Source: Timema cristinae
Lineage: Eukaryota > Arthropoda > Insecta > Phasmatodea > Timematidae
Length of the DNA: 64,000 nucleotides
Direction of reading: 5' to 3'
NCBI GenBank assembly: GCA_039000515.1
Contig: JBCFYV010011135.1
Span: 11,826,468 to 11,890,467 of the forward strand
In this document: positions 47,413-59,402 of the stretch, one piece after another
How the letters are laid out: every line of letters begins with the position of its first letter
Position numbering within the stretch: the first letter of the stretch is position 1
Position numbers and translations under genes: made by a program
The notes under the pieces: model-generated
The model's input: only the letters and a program-made list of their open reading frames with translations
Told to the model about the DNA's origin: nothing
The model's database searches: none

Positions 47413-48329
47413 TAGTTTGCTAAATCTGAGATGTAATTATTTTTCTCTTGATTTCCTCTGAAAGTTTTCAAAACCTTGCCTCTGCTGCAGTAAACACGGT
47501 TACCATATTTGGCCTCGGTTTCCATTGAGGAATCCTTTGAATTGTCGGTGATTGAGTCCTCTGATTTAATGAAGTTCTCTGTTTGCACTAATGTCCGTAT
47601 CAGATTTCTTTAGCCCAGATATTTTACAACCAAATTTTACTGGTGTAAGCCTATAATGCAGTGATATGCAATAAGTGTGTTGGCGTGGCAAAGTTATCAC
47701 ATATGCTTTGTGAGGAGAGACACTATTCCATTGTTTGCTCTAATCATTGTAGACAAATTTATACAAATACCTTTTTGATGCCTTGCAGCCTTGATCTGTC
47801 CATCCATGGAGTACAGAAAGACGAGTTATTAATAAATTTAGAATTCTTACGTCACACCTGGAGCAAATATGCTCATTTGAACGGTTGATGTTATGTCAGA
47901 GAACTCATATATGGCTAGTGAAAAAATAGATGCCAATTTTTTGAAATTTTCAAAAATTTCGATGCAATAATACGTGCAATATCTGTGACACTGCGTTACA
48001 TAGATATTCAATCAAGACATATTTACTCAAACTTCTTCACGCAATTAACACAAGGTTTTTACGATACGGCTATCAAACAATTATTAACAAAGTCCCCATA
48101 AATAAACGGACTCGATGTCATAGCTGCTGTTGAAGTATCGGTAGACTTACTAAGCATAAACTTTAAATGCTTTCGTCCCTTAATAAAACTTTTAATCATA
48201 TTTCGCTGACAACCTAGTCTAAGTAATATGAGAATATGCTAGGAATTTATTTTGCAAATTTCATTTAGTTGGTTGGCCGCAATAAATGGCATGGCGGGCC
48301 ATGGGTTGTGCACCACTGTCTTACCTTAT

Positions 48330-49447
48330 CCGTGAGAAAAGGGTTCATTTTTGCCTTAATATGTCCTACTCTTCTAGAAGTCATGCTGCTGTAGTTTCTT
48401 ACAATACTAAAACTCCTCTATATAAAATACACAAAGTAATGTACCAAGCTAGTCCCGGGAAGTTTACTAAGAAGATGGAGATGTGAAGACTTCGTCAAAT
48501 TGAAAGAACAAGAAGTCTGCCTGCAAAAGTGAAGAAAAAGAACCCATTTAGACCTAGGTTGTCTAATAATGACAAAGACTATGGGCCTTGTGCTCAGAAG
48601 CCTGATATGGTTACGGAAAAATTTGATAGAGAGAAAATTAGATTTATTGCTACTTTACCAAGCACATCAGAGCAACGTGAGGAGCTTGAAAGAGGGACAC
48701 TTCTCTAAAGAAATAGTGGTCGATGGAAAGAAGTACGGCGAAAGCTGCTCACTGCCTCTAACTTTGGACCCGTTTGTCGAAGACTTCCTCACACATCTTG
48801 TGAAAAGGCTGTTCAAGGTATGCTCTATGATGATTTTGACACAGATGCAATGCTGTACGGTAGAGATGATGAGAAGAATGGTATATTGGCTCTTGAAAAT
48901 AAAATGAATATTAAAGTTGAGCCTTGTGGGCTCTTTGTTGATCCGGAATTATCTTACTTGGGAGCAACTCCCGATGGTCTAATAGGATCTGACACCATTA
49001 TTGAAGTGAAGTGTCCACCCTCAGCAAGGAACATGACACCAGAAGAAGCTGTTTTAAAAAGAAAGTTTACTTTTTGAAACATAAGCAAGGACAAAAGAGA
49101 AATTACGCGCATTAACAAAAACACACTACTATCAAGTGAAAGACCAACTTCACGTGACCAGGAGAAGTTATTGCCTCTTTGTTTTATGGAAAAATGTGGG
49201 TATAAAGGTCGAGAAGATTTTCAGAGACGATGAATTTTGGGCTAGCCACATGGAGAAAAAACTGAGCCAGTTCTATCTAGATTGTCTCCTGCCAGAGCTT
49301 GTAGATCCAAGACGCAGACGATCCATGCCGATTAGAAATCCACCTTACATAACAAAGGCTATTGAAGACAAACAAAAGGCTGACAAATGTAAGGCAATGG
49401 CCCTTGAGAATTCCAATTCAAAACCTAAAGTGAGGCGAAAGCTTTAG
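48330..49447 (+). pseudogene. YqaJ-type (lambda exonuclease-like) nuclease pseudogene
   Basis: From about 48,500 one frame reads through the YqaJ hallmarks: an LLTASNFG block near 48745, GLFVDPELSYLGATPDGLIG (48930-48990) and the metal-binding IIEVKCP (49000-49020). These belong to the PD-(D/E)XK nuclease fold. Stops interrupt it at 48484-48486 and near 48704-48706. A frameshift between about 49060 and 49090 moves the rest into another frame, where YYQVKDQLHVTRRSYCLFVL and LLPELVDPRRR continue the domain to the stop at 49447. YqaJ-domain proteins are multicopy in insect genomes and occur in some DNA transposons (my recollection, mainly ISL2EU-type). They process DNA ends. This copy is inactive. 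Confidence 0.75.
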
Positions 49448-50579
49448 TTATTAGGCTTCCAAACGCAAATATAGAGCTAAACTCCCCTTACCTCAATTTT
49501 GACTTGTTTTTTAATTGTTTCGTGATTATGTGCTAAACACAAAATATATAATCTCTAAAATTATGAATAGTTATAAAATTAAAATTGTCGACTGTGTTTG
49601 TTGAAAAGTTACCTAAACTCAAATGTCTTGTATTCTATGGTGATTGTGATCGTTTTATAGAGTTCTATATAAGGGTGTGTCAAATAAATTGCTATTTGCT
49701 TCCCATAAAATTATATAAAACAATTTTTTTAACTAATTAATAAAATAATCACAACATTTCTAAGTGGTCAAATGCGGGTAAATGATTGTTTCGGAGCGTA
49801 TATTGACATTTCGAAAAACTTTTATCCAACTATGTTTTTAAATTTCATATAATAACTATAGTATGAAGAGAAATATGTTGAATATATTAATGCGGATGTG
49901 TTCAATTCATTATTTTATAAAATTACTGGTGAATGTATAGAATCACCAAAAGTAAAAGTAATTTACCAGTAATTTTTTTAATATACCTATCCACTTTGGT
50001 GAAAGTATGAAACATCAACGGTATTTTCTACATCTACCATTGATTTTATAAAACATATAAGTTATGCTGAATATATTATAAAACATAACTCAAAACTAAT
50101 CAAACCTTTACTTAGCTTATTAACATTAACCAGTGACTGATGGTAATTTTATAAAATCACCGGTGACTTTATAAAATTTTCAGCGATTGAAATAGTGTTT
50201 TTGTAGATTCACCCAATGTAAAAAATACGAAAAGTAGCAACAGATGAATAAAGGCATCTGATTGGCTGAGCGTTTGAGTCACTCAGAACACAAGCCAGCT
50301 CGTTAATTATATTCTCAAAGATAATGGAAGATAATCTTAGTTGTTAAAAATTAGGTAATATGTTAGAATTCGGAAGAATAAATAAACCTTAAAAATACAC
50401 ACCTATACAATCAACATTGTTACTCTACTTATTAAAAATAAATGGTACGGACGACGGTGCACCACACAGTCTTTCTCCATCTCTCATATTAAAATGGACT
50501 GATTTACTAAAAACTTGTAATAGTTGTGAAACGAAATAATAGATTCCCCATATTTTTACAGAAACACTCCACCAAAGGT
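49448..50579. other. AT-rich spacer with TTTTATAAAAT palindromes
   Basis: Several ATTTTATAAAAT-centred palindromes with CACCGGTGA or TTACTGG words (49.9-50.2 kb). No gene recognised. Confidence 0.4.
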
Positions 50580-50900
50580 CATAAAGGAAATAATATACAC
50601 TGCTAGCTATTTAATTCCTTACTCCATGGCAATAGATTTTTCAGAACACTTGCAGAAATGTAATAAAAGGGGAACATCTTTGTCCACCAAAGAGCATAAT
50701 AAATTTCATATTTAAAAGATCTCCAAATTTATGTTTTTATATTTGCTTATATCTCAGAAACTATTGGTTTTTTGAAATATGTTTCGAATAAAATATTTGT
50801 TATTTTTAACAGTACAAAAAAAATACAGTTCTAAGTATTTTCGTATCTCAAATAGTAGCGGAGAAATGATCAAAATTGGAAATTAACCCTTATGTAAAGT
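50580..50900 (+). repeat. Dispersed AT-rich repeat, copy 2
   Basis: Diverged relative of 16850-17130, same strand and block order. Unknown family. Confidence 0.5.
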
Positions 50901-52075
50901 AACCTTAAAGTCACTTTCATAGGAAATGGAAAATTGCCATTTTGTTTGTAATATTAAACAATACGTAAATAAAAACATTAAACAAAACATTTGGCTCTTC
51001 ACTAAATATTAAAATAAAATAAACATATGTTTGTAATAATTTTCAAAACAATTAGGAGTTTTAACTTTTATTTATTTATATTTTATCTCTAGAAAAAAAT
51101 TATTTCAATAAATTTATTTTGTGTAAGTGAACTTATCTAAAACTATGCAAACTAATATAAACATCCAAGGCCAAACCTAAATACACTTTAATTGACTTGT
51201 ACCAATTAGAATAAAACTCTGGTAGTCCGAAATTCCGGATAATCTGATCAGGGGGCCATTTATTGGCATTCCTTTACCCATTTCTTGAGTTAGCCACAAA
51301 AAAAAGTGCCCCATTAAACTTGGCAAACAATTACTATTTCAATGTTTGACGACTATTCAGATATTAAATTAATGTTGAGGAACCAAAAAATTACATTTTA
51401 GAATTAATTTCATTTCTGTCACTAATGCTTTTCCAACTACAAACTTCTTAGCTAGTTTAGTCGCAATTTTACAATTACCGAGACATTTTAAAACTTCCAG
51501 TTTTTTTTCCATAGACGTGTCCACAGAAGGGCACAGGTAGGCCCCCCTTTTGTTCTTTCAAATATTATGTTCAATGAGGCAGGCACGCACGCACACACAC
51601 ACAGCTGTAAGAAATCATTGCTTCGTGTGAGAAGGATGCATATAATTCTTATTACAATTTAAAAATAGCTCTAAATAACTTCCAGAGTCTTATGATTTGA
51701 TCGCTCTTAATAAAATATAAAGATATGGAAAAAAAAATCCAGGAATGGACTACTCTGAATAGCTTCCATAAAGAAAAGCTATATTTAAATATATTCTTAT
51801 AAAAAACTTTGGCTCAGTGGCGGTGGAATCGACGGGTAAGGGGGGGTACTGCCCATGGGACGAATTAGCCCCCCATGGAAAGAAGTTTCTCTCTCCTAGA
51901 TACATTTCACACACTTCGACAGTATTGAATATTAAACTAAAAGATTGCCTTAAATAGAACTCAAAATGATTTCTATGTGAATTAAATTTTCAAAACTTAA
52001 CTGGAGAAGACCACACCCTATAGCTTCTAGAATAATGTAACTGTAAGAAAAAAATCAGTTTAGAAGCGCTCTTAA
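50901..52075. other. No gene recognised
   Basis: AT-rich; a short (CA)n tract near 51585. A CAGTGGCGGTGGAATCGACGG word at 51817 resembles ends of some DNA transposons and a similar CAGTGGTGGATTCCGG at 46759, but neither has a visible partner end. Confidence 0.35.
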
Positions 52076-52439
52076 GGTGAGGTAGAAGGGATAGCAAGTG
52101 TTTTTACAGTTTTTATAGAATTGAAAGTTTTTGGCCAAAATAAATCAAATATTTCTCCAGTAGCAACATAGAGTTTAGTTTTCTGCACATGCTAATATCG
52201 ACAGATCTTGAATATCTGTCAAGAGTGTCCTGGAATTTTGTCAAAACCTTTGAAATAAAGAGAAAAAGTTTTGACAAAATTCCAGGACACTCTTGACAGA
52301 TATTCAAGATCTGTTGATATTAGCATGTGCAGAAAACTAAACTCTATGTTGCTACTGGAGAAATATTTGATTTATTTTGGCCAAAAACTTTCAATTCTAT
52401 AAAAACTGTAAAATTACTCGCGCACCCTTCTGCCTCACC
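52076..52439. mobile_element. Foldback MITE, 172-bp perfect-length arms, TTAA target
   Basis: Arms 52076-52247 and 52268-52439 are reverse complements with only a few mismatches (outermost third) and a 20-base loop. TTAA flanks it at 52072-52075 and 52440-52443. The ends start GGTGAGG, again purine-purine. The transcript would form a long hairpin. Open frames here are artefacts of the palindrome. It is nested in the 10.9-kb insertion. Confidence 0.9.
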
Positions 52440-53048
52440 TTAATAGCTTCTAGGGTCATCTAAATAAATAAATCGAGGCAAGGGCCACTCAAGATAAGTT
52501 TAAAATGGTTGTAATTTTGAAGAATTTTCTTGCTATAAATACTACTAATGGATTTTGAAAGCCTTTAATTTTTAAAAATTGGCCAGTGGAAGATCACTTC
52601 AAACATCTGTTAGAGGCATCTACTTAATTTTCGGTAATTAATATAAAAATATTGTTAGATATAGGACTCTTGAAAAAGCTACATAGTAAATGAGTAAATA
52701 CAGCATTTGACAAGTACAATCCAGCTCTTGGAAGCGTCTATCCCTTAGACATATTGATAGTCATTGCAAAAGCAACTTTATTTTAACTCACATTAAAAAA
52801 AAACATGTGTTTTAACGTAAACTGAGTATGCTATGACAGAAGTCGCAAAAAAAAAAATCCTATCCACTGAGACCTTATTCATCGCTGTAGGCTGTGTGTA
52901 AGTTGAGAAAAAGGAATGTTGACAACAGAAATAATATATACGATAACATTAAATATTATCAAATAAATAATATTTATTGAGTATAGAAAAACATGAATAT
53001 GATTACGATCAAACATTCTATAACAATCTTGCCAAAACAACCAAACAA
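52440..53048. other. No gene recognised
   Basis: AT-rich flank of the MITE. TAGCTTCTAG occurs on both sides of it (52021 and 52444). Confidence 0.4.
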
Positions 53049-53303
53049 CCTGCTTTGGTATCCGCATGGTCTAAACTTTAAGGCATCGCTCTTGAAATAA
53101 ACTGGACTGCCGCAGACGCAGAACTTGGGTTCGCATTTTGGCTGGTTGTACTGAGGGTGGTATTTCATAAACACTTTTTCACTCTCCCTTCACGCAAATG
53201 TGAGTCCACTTCCTCTAAATTGAACCATTCCTATCCCTAACTAGTTAGCACATTTAATACACATGCATGTATACCTAAAGGGTAGTAAGGTGTGATGATA
53301 AAC
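53049..53303 (+). repeat. SINE family B copy
   Basis: CCTGCTTTGG head, GGGTTCGCATTTTGG B box, CTGAGGGTGGTATTTC body, CTTCACGCAAATGTG block and a tail GTATACCTAAAGGGTAGTAA. Full length but diverged. Confidence 0.7.
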
Positions 53304-53767
53304 AAATAAAATAAAACAAACAACCCAAACAGAATGTATGATTCCACTAAAATAAAGAACACAACACAACACTAATAGCTAAAAGAGATCACCTTTGCTT
53401 TTTCAAGAAAAAGCCTACATCAGTTTACATTCCTGACTGTTATCAGTAGTGTAATTCAATGGTGCTCAGCAAAGCTGGGCCTATCGTAAGTTTTTTTTTT
53501 TTGCGATATCAGCATCTTTCACTAATTTAAATCATTTCTATAATAGAGTAAGGGTGAGAAGGGTTTAAAGTGAAGGTGCACTAGCAATTGAATGAAAATA
53601 TGGAAAAAAATTATTTTATAAATTACGACCACAGTATTTTTTATTTGAAGATTTTTTATCGTACATTTTATGAACACACTGATTTTTCTACAAACTAAAC
53701 TAAGTCTAGAGCAAAAACATCACCCAGTTCTCCAGCCGATAATAACTAACCAATGATATACTTTCAA

Positions 53768-53832
53768 TCATGCCTGGATTAGAACCCGTGATTCCTAGGT
53801 CAGTAGGCACACGCGTTACCTACCGGCTGTTC
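53768..53832 (-). repeat. tRNA-like SINE head fragment
   Basis: On the minus strand an A-box-like GGTAGGTAACGCGTG is followed by a B-box-like GGGTTCTAATCC. Similar in style to the 679-760 head. Confidence 0.4.
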
Positions 53833-55093
53833 TAAAGTGTACAACTTCCCTAAAATAAATTTGACTGAAATTCAAATCTTAACTTGATTACCAATGAATA
53901 CAAGATGTAATGAAGACTTGAAGACTGTTCCAGATTTTTAAAAAAAGCGTTATCCTTTGTAATAAATTACTATGTCATGGGAAAATATATTTAAAAATAT
54001 TTAACATTGTCTAGCCTTTTAATCTAGGAAACAAATTGTTTTTGCTATTATATGAATGTAAAATTGAATACACTTTGTACATGTACTATAAATTAGTGTT
54101 TGGACGAGATGTGGTGGCATTGTCCTAGTCTAGAGTACAGTTTTCAACGTTACCTACCAATTCAAATGTCTAAAATCACTCGAGATCATGCGGATCTGAA
54201 GTCGTGACATATGCTCTACCACTTCAAAATGCCACAACGTGTCAAGGGAAAGGGGCCTTCTAACCAATATATATATTTATTTATATAATTAAATTTGAAC
54301 GATTTTTGTAATCTAACATAATTAACCCTTGTTAACTCAAAATATATTTTAAAAAAATCATTAGTCGACTGTTTCATGTTTTGCTAAAAGTTTTTTAAGA
54401 GGTTTTACAATTTTAATTATTTTTTTTACTTCGTGTAAAACATGTCAATTTCAAACTTTAAAAGCGTTTTTACTATTACTACAACGGCCATAAAATTATT
54501 GGTTTTCCCGCACGATTGAAACAAGACTTGTGACGTTAAATAGATGGTGCATCGTTACACGGGGGCATAGGGGCCTAATGTAGATTCTAACACTTTCATC
54601 AAAATAAAGTCTCAATCATTTTTTTCTCTAGGTTATATTACTTTTACTAGATGGATTAGTGAATGGTATAAAATATGGTATTTTTATTTTCTGAAAATAG
54701 ATATGTTCGTTTATGAACTACAAAATGGCAACTTTACTTAGGTGGTAGAAAAAGGACCACGCTTGGGCCGAGACCTTTGGTTAAACAAAGACAACCAGTC
54801 CAGCGCCTGTAAGAACCCGAAAGAGCAAACGAAGAGTACAATGCCGTTTTACTATTCTTTTCTTTCTTTAAACTGCTGTCCTCCCCAAGATAATTACACA
54901 TCCCTTCTGTGTGCTCGAGAGTGTTGTCTCTTGAAGAAAGAATGACAGAGTAAAAGAGGACTAGGCGATTGTCAGTTCACCGAGTATTTCCTCTCTATAC
55001 TGGATGACTAGTCTCTGACGTATTCATCTAAGCTCCACCTCCCTCGCACACGCACGGGCTGCGCAACTTCAGACCTGGCATTGAGCTTTCAGA
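53833..55093. other. Right arm of the TTAA insertion, nothing recognised
   Basis: AT-rich, then a GC-richer patch from 54.75 kb to the terminus, mirroring the GC-richer patch near the left end. No convincing long subterminal inverted repeat was seen by eye. A 67-codon frame (54742-54945) has no known motif. Confidence 0.4.
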
Positions 55094-55509
55094 TAATATC
55101 CTCTTAATGATACATTTTTTTGTTTTAAAATATTCTTAAGGGGCTCTCTAATGGAATTCTGAATCTCGTATTAAACCGTTCACCAATCAATCCTTTCTGT
55201 TAGGTAAACTTTTATATAAGCTTTTTATTGTAAAATTGAGCTCACATTTTTAACTACGTTTTAAATTAAATTGATTATTTAAAAGATCAAAATAAGTTTT
55301 TTAAAAACTACTGTAGTTCTAAAAATGTTTATAACATGGGCATTAAATAACTTTTTTATGATAATTGAAAATATATATAGTTATTTTGAAGTTAATAGAA
55401 CAACCACTTGCATACACAGTATGGCGTAAGGTTATTAGCATCAAACATACTCCTAAGTGGTTTGTCATAAATAAATACGAGAGAAACAAGTTTATTTTAT
55501 AAGGTAGAG

Positions 55510-56304
55510 CAGCGGTCCTCAACCCTATGCCCGCGGGCACTACGGCGCCCGCCAAACCTTTTGCGTCTGCCCGTCACTTTTTGACCACAGCAGATATGTT
55601 CTTTACTAATAATTTTAATCTGTCACTTTTCCAACAAAAACTAAGTTTTTGCTTATCTCCAGGTGTACTGTTCTCAATAAAATTATGATTGAAGGCCCCC
55701 CTCTTTCCAATACCTTTATCTCATTCTTCTTTCTTTGCCGGATCATTTAAAAAGTGTACTTTTACTTGGAACCACCGCAGTTTCAATCTGAATTATTTTG
55801 TTTTTCCGTAATCTCATTCCTTTCTTCATTCTCTTCACAATAACTAATACCAGCCTAATACTTCCTATTTCCTTTGTATATATCTTGGCATGGGTCTACC
55901 CAGCTTTGTTACCTGAATAAACACAGAATAAATTATATTTTTAAAATGTACCCAAACACCAAAATGGTGGTGAGTAGTTAAATAGTTCCTTGTGTCTTTA
56001 TTTTGGTCTTGTTAAAACTGTAAATAAAGCAGTATTTTTTTAAATTTATTTTTTGTAAACTTGGAGGGGGTTTAACCCCCCTTTCCCCATGGTTACGGCC
56101 TTGAGTATTACCCACAATTACATGTAACGCCACAATCTCTGTTGGAAACCTAACAAGGCAGTTGACCGGCCGTGTGTATAGCCCTGAGGCTGACCTCTGA
56201 GACTCGCGGGAGTTGGTAAATTTGCCTTGAGAAAGTAATTGGTGCCCGCCGCACTACCGTTAATTTTTAATGTGCTCCAAGGTACAAAATGTTGAGGACC
56301 CCTG
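55510..56304. mobile_element. Non-autonomous hAT-type element, unit 2 copy
   Basis: Same insertion as 36551-37342: ends CAGCGGTCCTCAACC and GTTGAGGACCCCTG, flanked by the same AGGTAGAG (55502-55509 and 56305-56312). Substitutions relative to the unit 1 copy are spread along its length. Confidence 0.85.
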
Positions 56305-56660
56305 AGGTAGAGGCTTACATGGTAATTAAATAATTTATTGGATTATGTGTAATTTAATAAAATGTATAATTACAGATTTCAAATATCAATAAAATCATGA
56401 CAAATGACAAATATCAAGAAAATATTAACTATTTTCAACCTAAGCAATATTTAAGTAATGAAATAATCACTTCTCTAAACGATCTATTCAAAGTCTGAGA
56501 CGTCTGCCTCTTTATTAGACGGGGAAATTTACGTCTTTATGTATTCAGACAGTTCAAGCTAGTTAGGTTGATTTTTATTTCCTCTCATCTTTATTTTAAT
56601 ACCCTCGATAATTATTTTATTTTTATATTATTATATTCAACATGAGATTCTACATTTTAT

Positions 56661-57340
56661 TTAAATAAAAACCCATAGATTACCACACAGCTAAGACTAA
56701 AATTAACAAAAATTTACTAAAAAAAACACATTCAAATTGTTTTAGCGAATTTAGTTTTACTATTAAAGAGAGTATTAATCATATATTTTTATTAAAACTG
56801 CCCAAAAAGTTTCAACCGTATCCTTTTATCGGAAATGACTACAAACTTTGTATTCATAGTTATTATTATTATTAGCACCGCGTCTTACTATCTGTTCGGG
56901 TTGTACGCACTTACGTTTATGTGTAATGGTAGGGTGATTAAGAGATGAAATGAAGGACCTACAGTTTAAAGTGGAATCCGACCACGGTGGAGACCTGGCA
57001 TTCCCCACATTCACAAGATGTTTTGTCAGAGGTGAAGGAAGGGTTTGGAAATCAGATAAATCTGTGCCGGGACCGAGGATTGAACCCCAGCCTCCAGCAC
57101 AGAAGTCCGACACTTTACCTATAGACCACCAGGTCACCACTTAAATAAAAACCCATAGATTACCACATAGCTAAGACTAAAATTAACAAAAATTTTACTA
57201 AAAAACACATTCAAATTTTCTTAGCGAACTTAGTTTTACTATTAAAGAGAGTATTAATCATATATTTGTATTCAAACTGCCCAAAAAGTTTTAACCGTAT
57301 CCCTTTATCGTAAATGACTACAAACTTTGTATTCACAGTT
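56661..57340. repeat. 200-bp direct repeat flanking a SINE
   Basis: 56661-56861 and 57141-57340 are copies of the same unit sequence (TTAAATAAAAACCCATAG ... TTTGTATTCA-AGTT) on either side of a SINE-A. Unit 1 has this sequence once (about 37.72-37.92 kb) without SINE. The right copy resembles unit 1 more closely than the left copy does. Confidence 0.88.
56862..57138 (-). mobile_element. SINE family A between the 200-bp repeats
   Basis: Full-length copy with head GGTGACCTGGTGGTCTATAG on the minus strand, B box GGGTTCAATCC and an ATT-repeat tail. Absent from unit 1, so inserted after the unit duplication or lost there. Confidence 0.85.
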
Positions 57341-57735
57341 AAAGTAATATTAAGATTATATCTACAGGTAGATAAATATCACCTAAAAGGATGGATTGGA
57401 AAATATTTCTAAACATAGCATAATTTATCTTTAAGTTTGATAGCTAATTTTCTGTAGTCCTATAGAACCGTTAAATGGCCACTAGCTGAAACTTCCCTAT
57501 AATTAGGACTAAATGTGTTGACCTTACTTAATGACCTTGTAAAACTCACGAAATTTTGTTGTTGTAATTTAGCACTATATGTTTGTGCCCGTTAAGGCTC
57601 TCTTAATTATATACTTGTTGAGTAAGGGATGAATATAGTTGGTTTTATAAGAAGTGTGCCATCACTTAAATTGAAGGGAAATTATAAGACACTATGCCCA
57701 TCCAAGATGCGAACTCTGAGCTTCAATGGCTTGGA

Positions 57736-58124
57736 AAGGTCGATGTCAGGACGGTTCGGACTCTTTCTGGGATAAACTGGACCCATTTAGAAATTTTTGG
57801 AGGCTTTTTAAAGTGTTTTACTCTTACTACAATTTAAATAGCTTATGTCATAAACAAAATATATGTTAGTTAATATTTTATTATTCACCTTCAAGACACA
57901 ACTTGTAGAACATTGGATTGTAAATGCACCCCTTGCCTACATTTAAAATAGTGTACTTCTTTCCTCATACATTCATATATTATTGGGAAAAGAAAGATGT
58001 TTTGTGGAATAATACAAATAAGTGTTGTTTATATTTTTGTTAATATCTGTAATATCCTACCTGAGGAATTAACAACACGAACGTTCATAACAACTGTCAG
58101 AAGTTGAGATTGTTTCAAATATAG
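57736..58124. other. Segment private to unit 2
   Basis: Replaces about 50 bases of unit 1 (38.29-38.34 kb) with about 390 bases of AT-rich sequence. Boundaries are approximate and no termini were recognised. Confidence 0.4.
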
Positions 58125-58583
58125 GTAGGTTTACAACCTTCCGCCACCCATTATTTCAACATACCTACTTACTCAAAACAGTTCCGATAGAATGAAACCT
58201 AGGTCGGGTGATTGGGAGGTGACGATCTATTTTCTTAAAGAGGCAGCCAATACCTCTTTGTCCAGTGGAAGAAATGTAAAGTGTGAACTGTGTTCTTCTT
58301 TTCATTGTAAAAACCATATTGTGTTTGTTCCCTTTTATATGTTTCTATCCACCTTTCCTATACCTTGTTCCAAATATAATTCAAACAGTATTTGATAACT
58401 ATGAAAGGTTTGAAAGAAAGGGGAATCCAGAAACCCCTAGAATTTTTTTTAGCGAGCCCACCCCATAAAAATAAGCTTTCTACAACTTTGCTAATCAGCC
58501 TGTTCGGTAATTCAGCCTCTTACTAGTGTATACTTTATATCAAATGACATATAACTAAGCTTTTATTCGTCTTAATCTTCCAA

Positions 58584-58944
58584 GTTTTTGTGCTGATATT
58601 AATTATTTTAATATTTTGTTTATGTGTTTTTTTAACTGATGGTCACCAATTAGCTTAATATCTATTGTTATACGCATGGATTTATTTTAATCTATCAATT
58701 TATTCATTTTTTATCTCACTTATCTCATGCTTGTTGTATCATTGGTTAACGTGTTTTTCACTATTTAAATATAATCATTGTTAACTTAAGATTAATTTTT
58801 ATAGTATTATTTTTCTAAAAATTCTTCTATTTATTCAGCCTATCACCTTTCTATTGTAATCTTAAGTGAGGTTTCTAAGTCTTAACAAGATCATTTATAT
58901 TCCTTACTTAATTTTGAATTTAGAATGTTTTCTAAAGTGATAAA
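58584..58944. mobile_element. 361-bp insertion with 7-bp duplication
   Basis: Flanked by CTTCCAA (58577-58583 and 58945-58951); unit 1 has a single CTTCCAA at the matching place (near 38785). AT-rich, no terminal inverted repeat seen. Possibly a short retroposed or MITE-like sequence; class unknown. Confidence 0.6.
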
Positions 58945-59342
58945 CTTCCAAAGCTAAATACACGCCTTCATCCCAACAGGTTTGAAACAATTCTTTTCTC
59001 TCAAAACGAGCATAATTACAGATATTGTAGCAATGCATCTACACCCACAGTAGACGGAGAAACAAAAATGTATCTATGGATGTCAGAATAACCTCCCTGT
59101 AAAACAAACCAAAAGTTTGTATAGATTTAAAAACAGGGAGCACCAACCTTTGCCATTGGGAGATTAAACGCCGCAATTTACTGTCTTAAATATAAATAAT
59201 TGTTTAAGGAGTAGAATGTTTCACTTAATCTTCTTTGCCAATTACGTATTTGAAAATCAAAGATTAGTGAACTGTACACGAATAAACTCAGCATTATTTA
59301 TCAATAAATTTTCTATACAAACATCACCTTAGTAAATAAAGG

Positions 59343-59345
<3 letters not shown>

Positions 59346-59398
<53 letters not shown>
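59346..59398. repeat. (AT)n microsatellite
   Basis: Uninterrupted AT run at a site where unit 1 has ordinary sequence. Confidence 0.95.

Positions 59399-59402
<4 letters not shown>

Larger units (their letters stand above)
44193..55103. mobile_element. 10.9-kb TTAA-flanked insertion (Kolobok-like DNA transposon candidate)
   Basis: The insertion separates units 1 and 2. TTAA lies at 44189-44192 and at 55104-55107. The ends are GAGGATATTA and TAATATCCTC, a perfect 10-bp inverted repeat. The paralogous segment has a single uninterrupted TTAA at 36138-36141 with matching flanks on both sides, which is an empty site. TTAA duplication with purine-purine 5' ends fits Kolobok better than piggyBac (CCY ends), from general knowledge. 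Inside are a YqaJ-type nuclease pseudogene, possible small exons, several SINE-B copies and a foldback MITE. No transposase was recognised, so it may be a decayed autonomous element enlarged by nested insertions. Confidence 0.7.

Noticed and set aside
47659..48322. Possible hAT element (CAGTG ... CACTG ends)
   Set aside because: No 8-bp duplication at the proposed ends; only the right end looks hAT-like.
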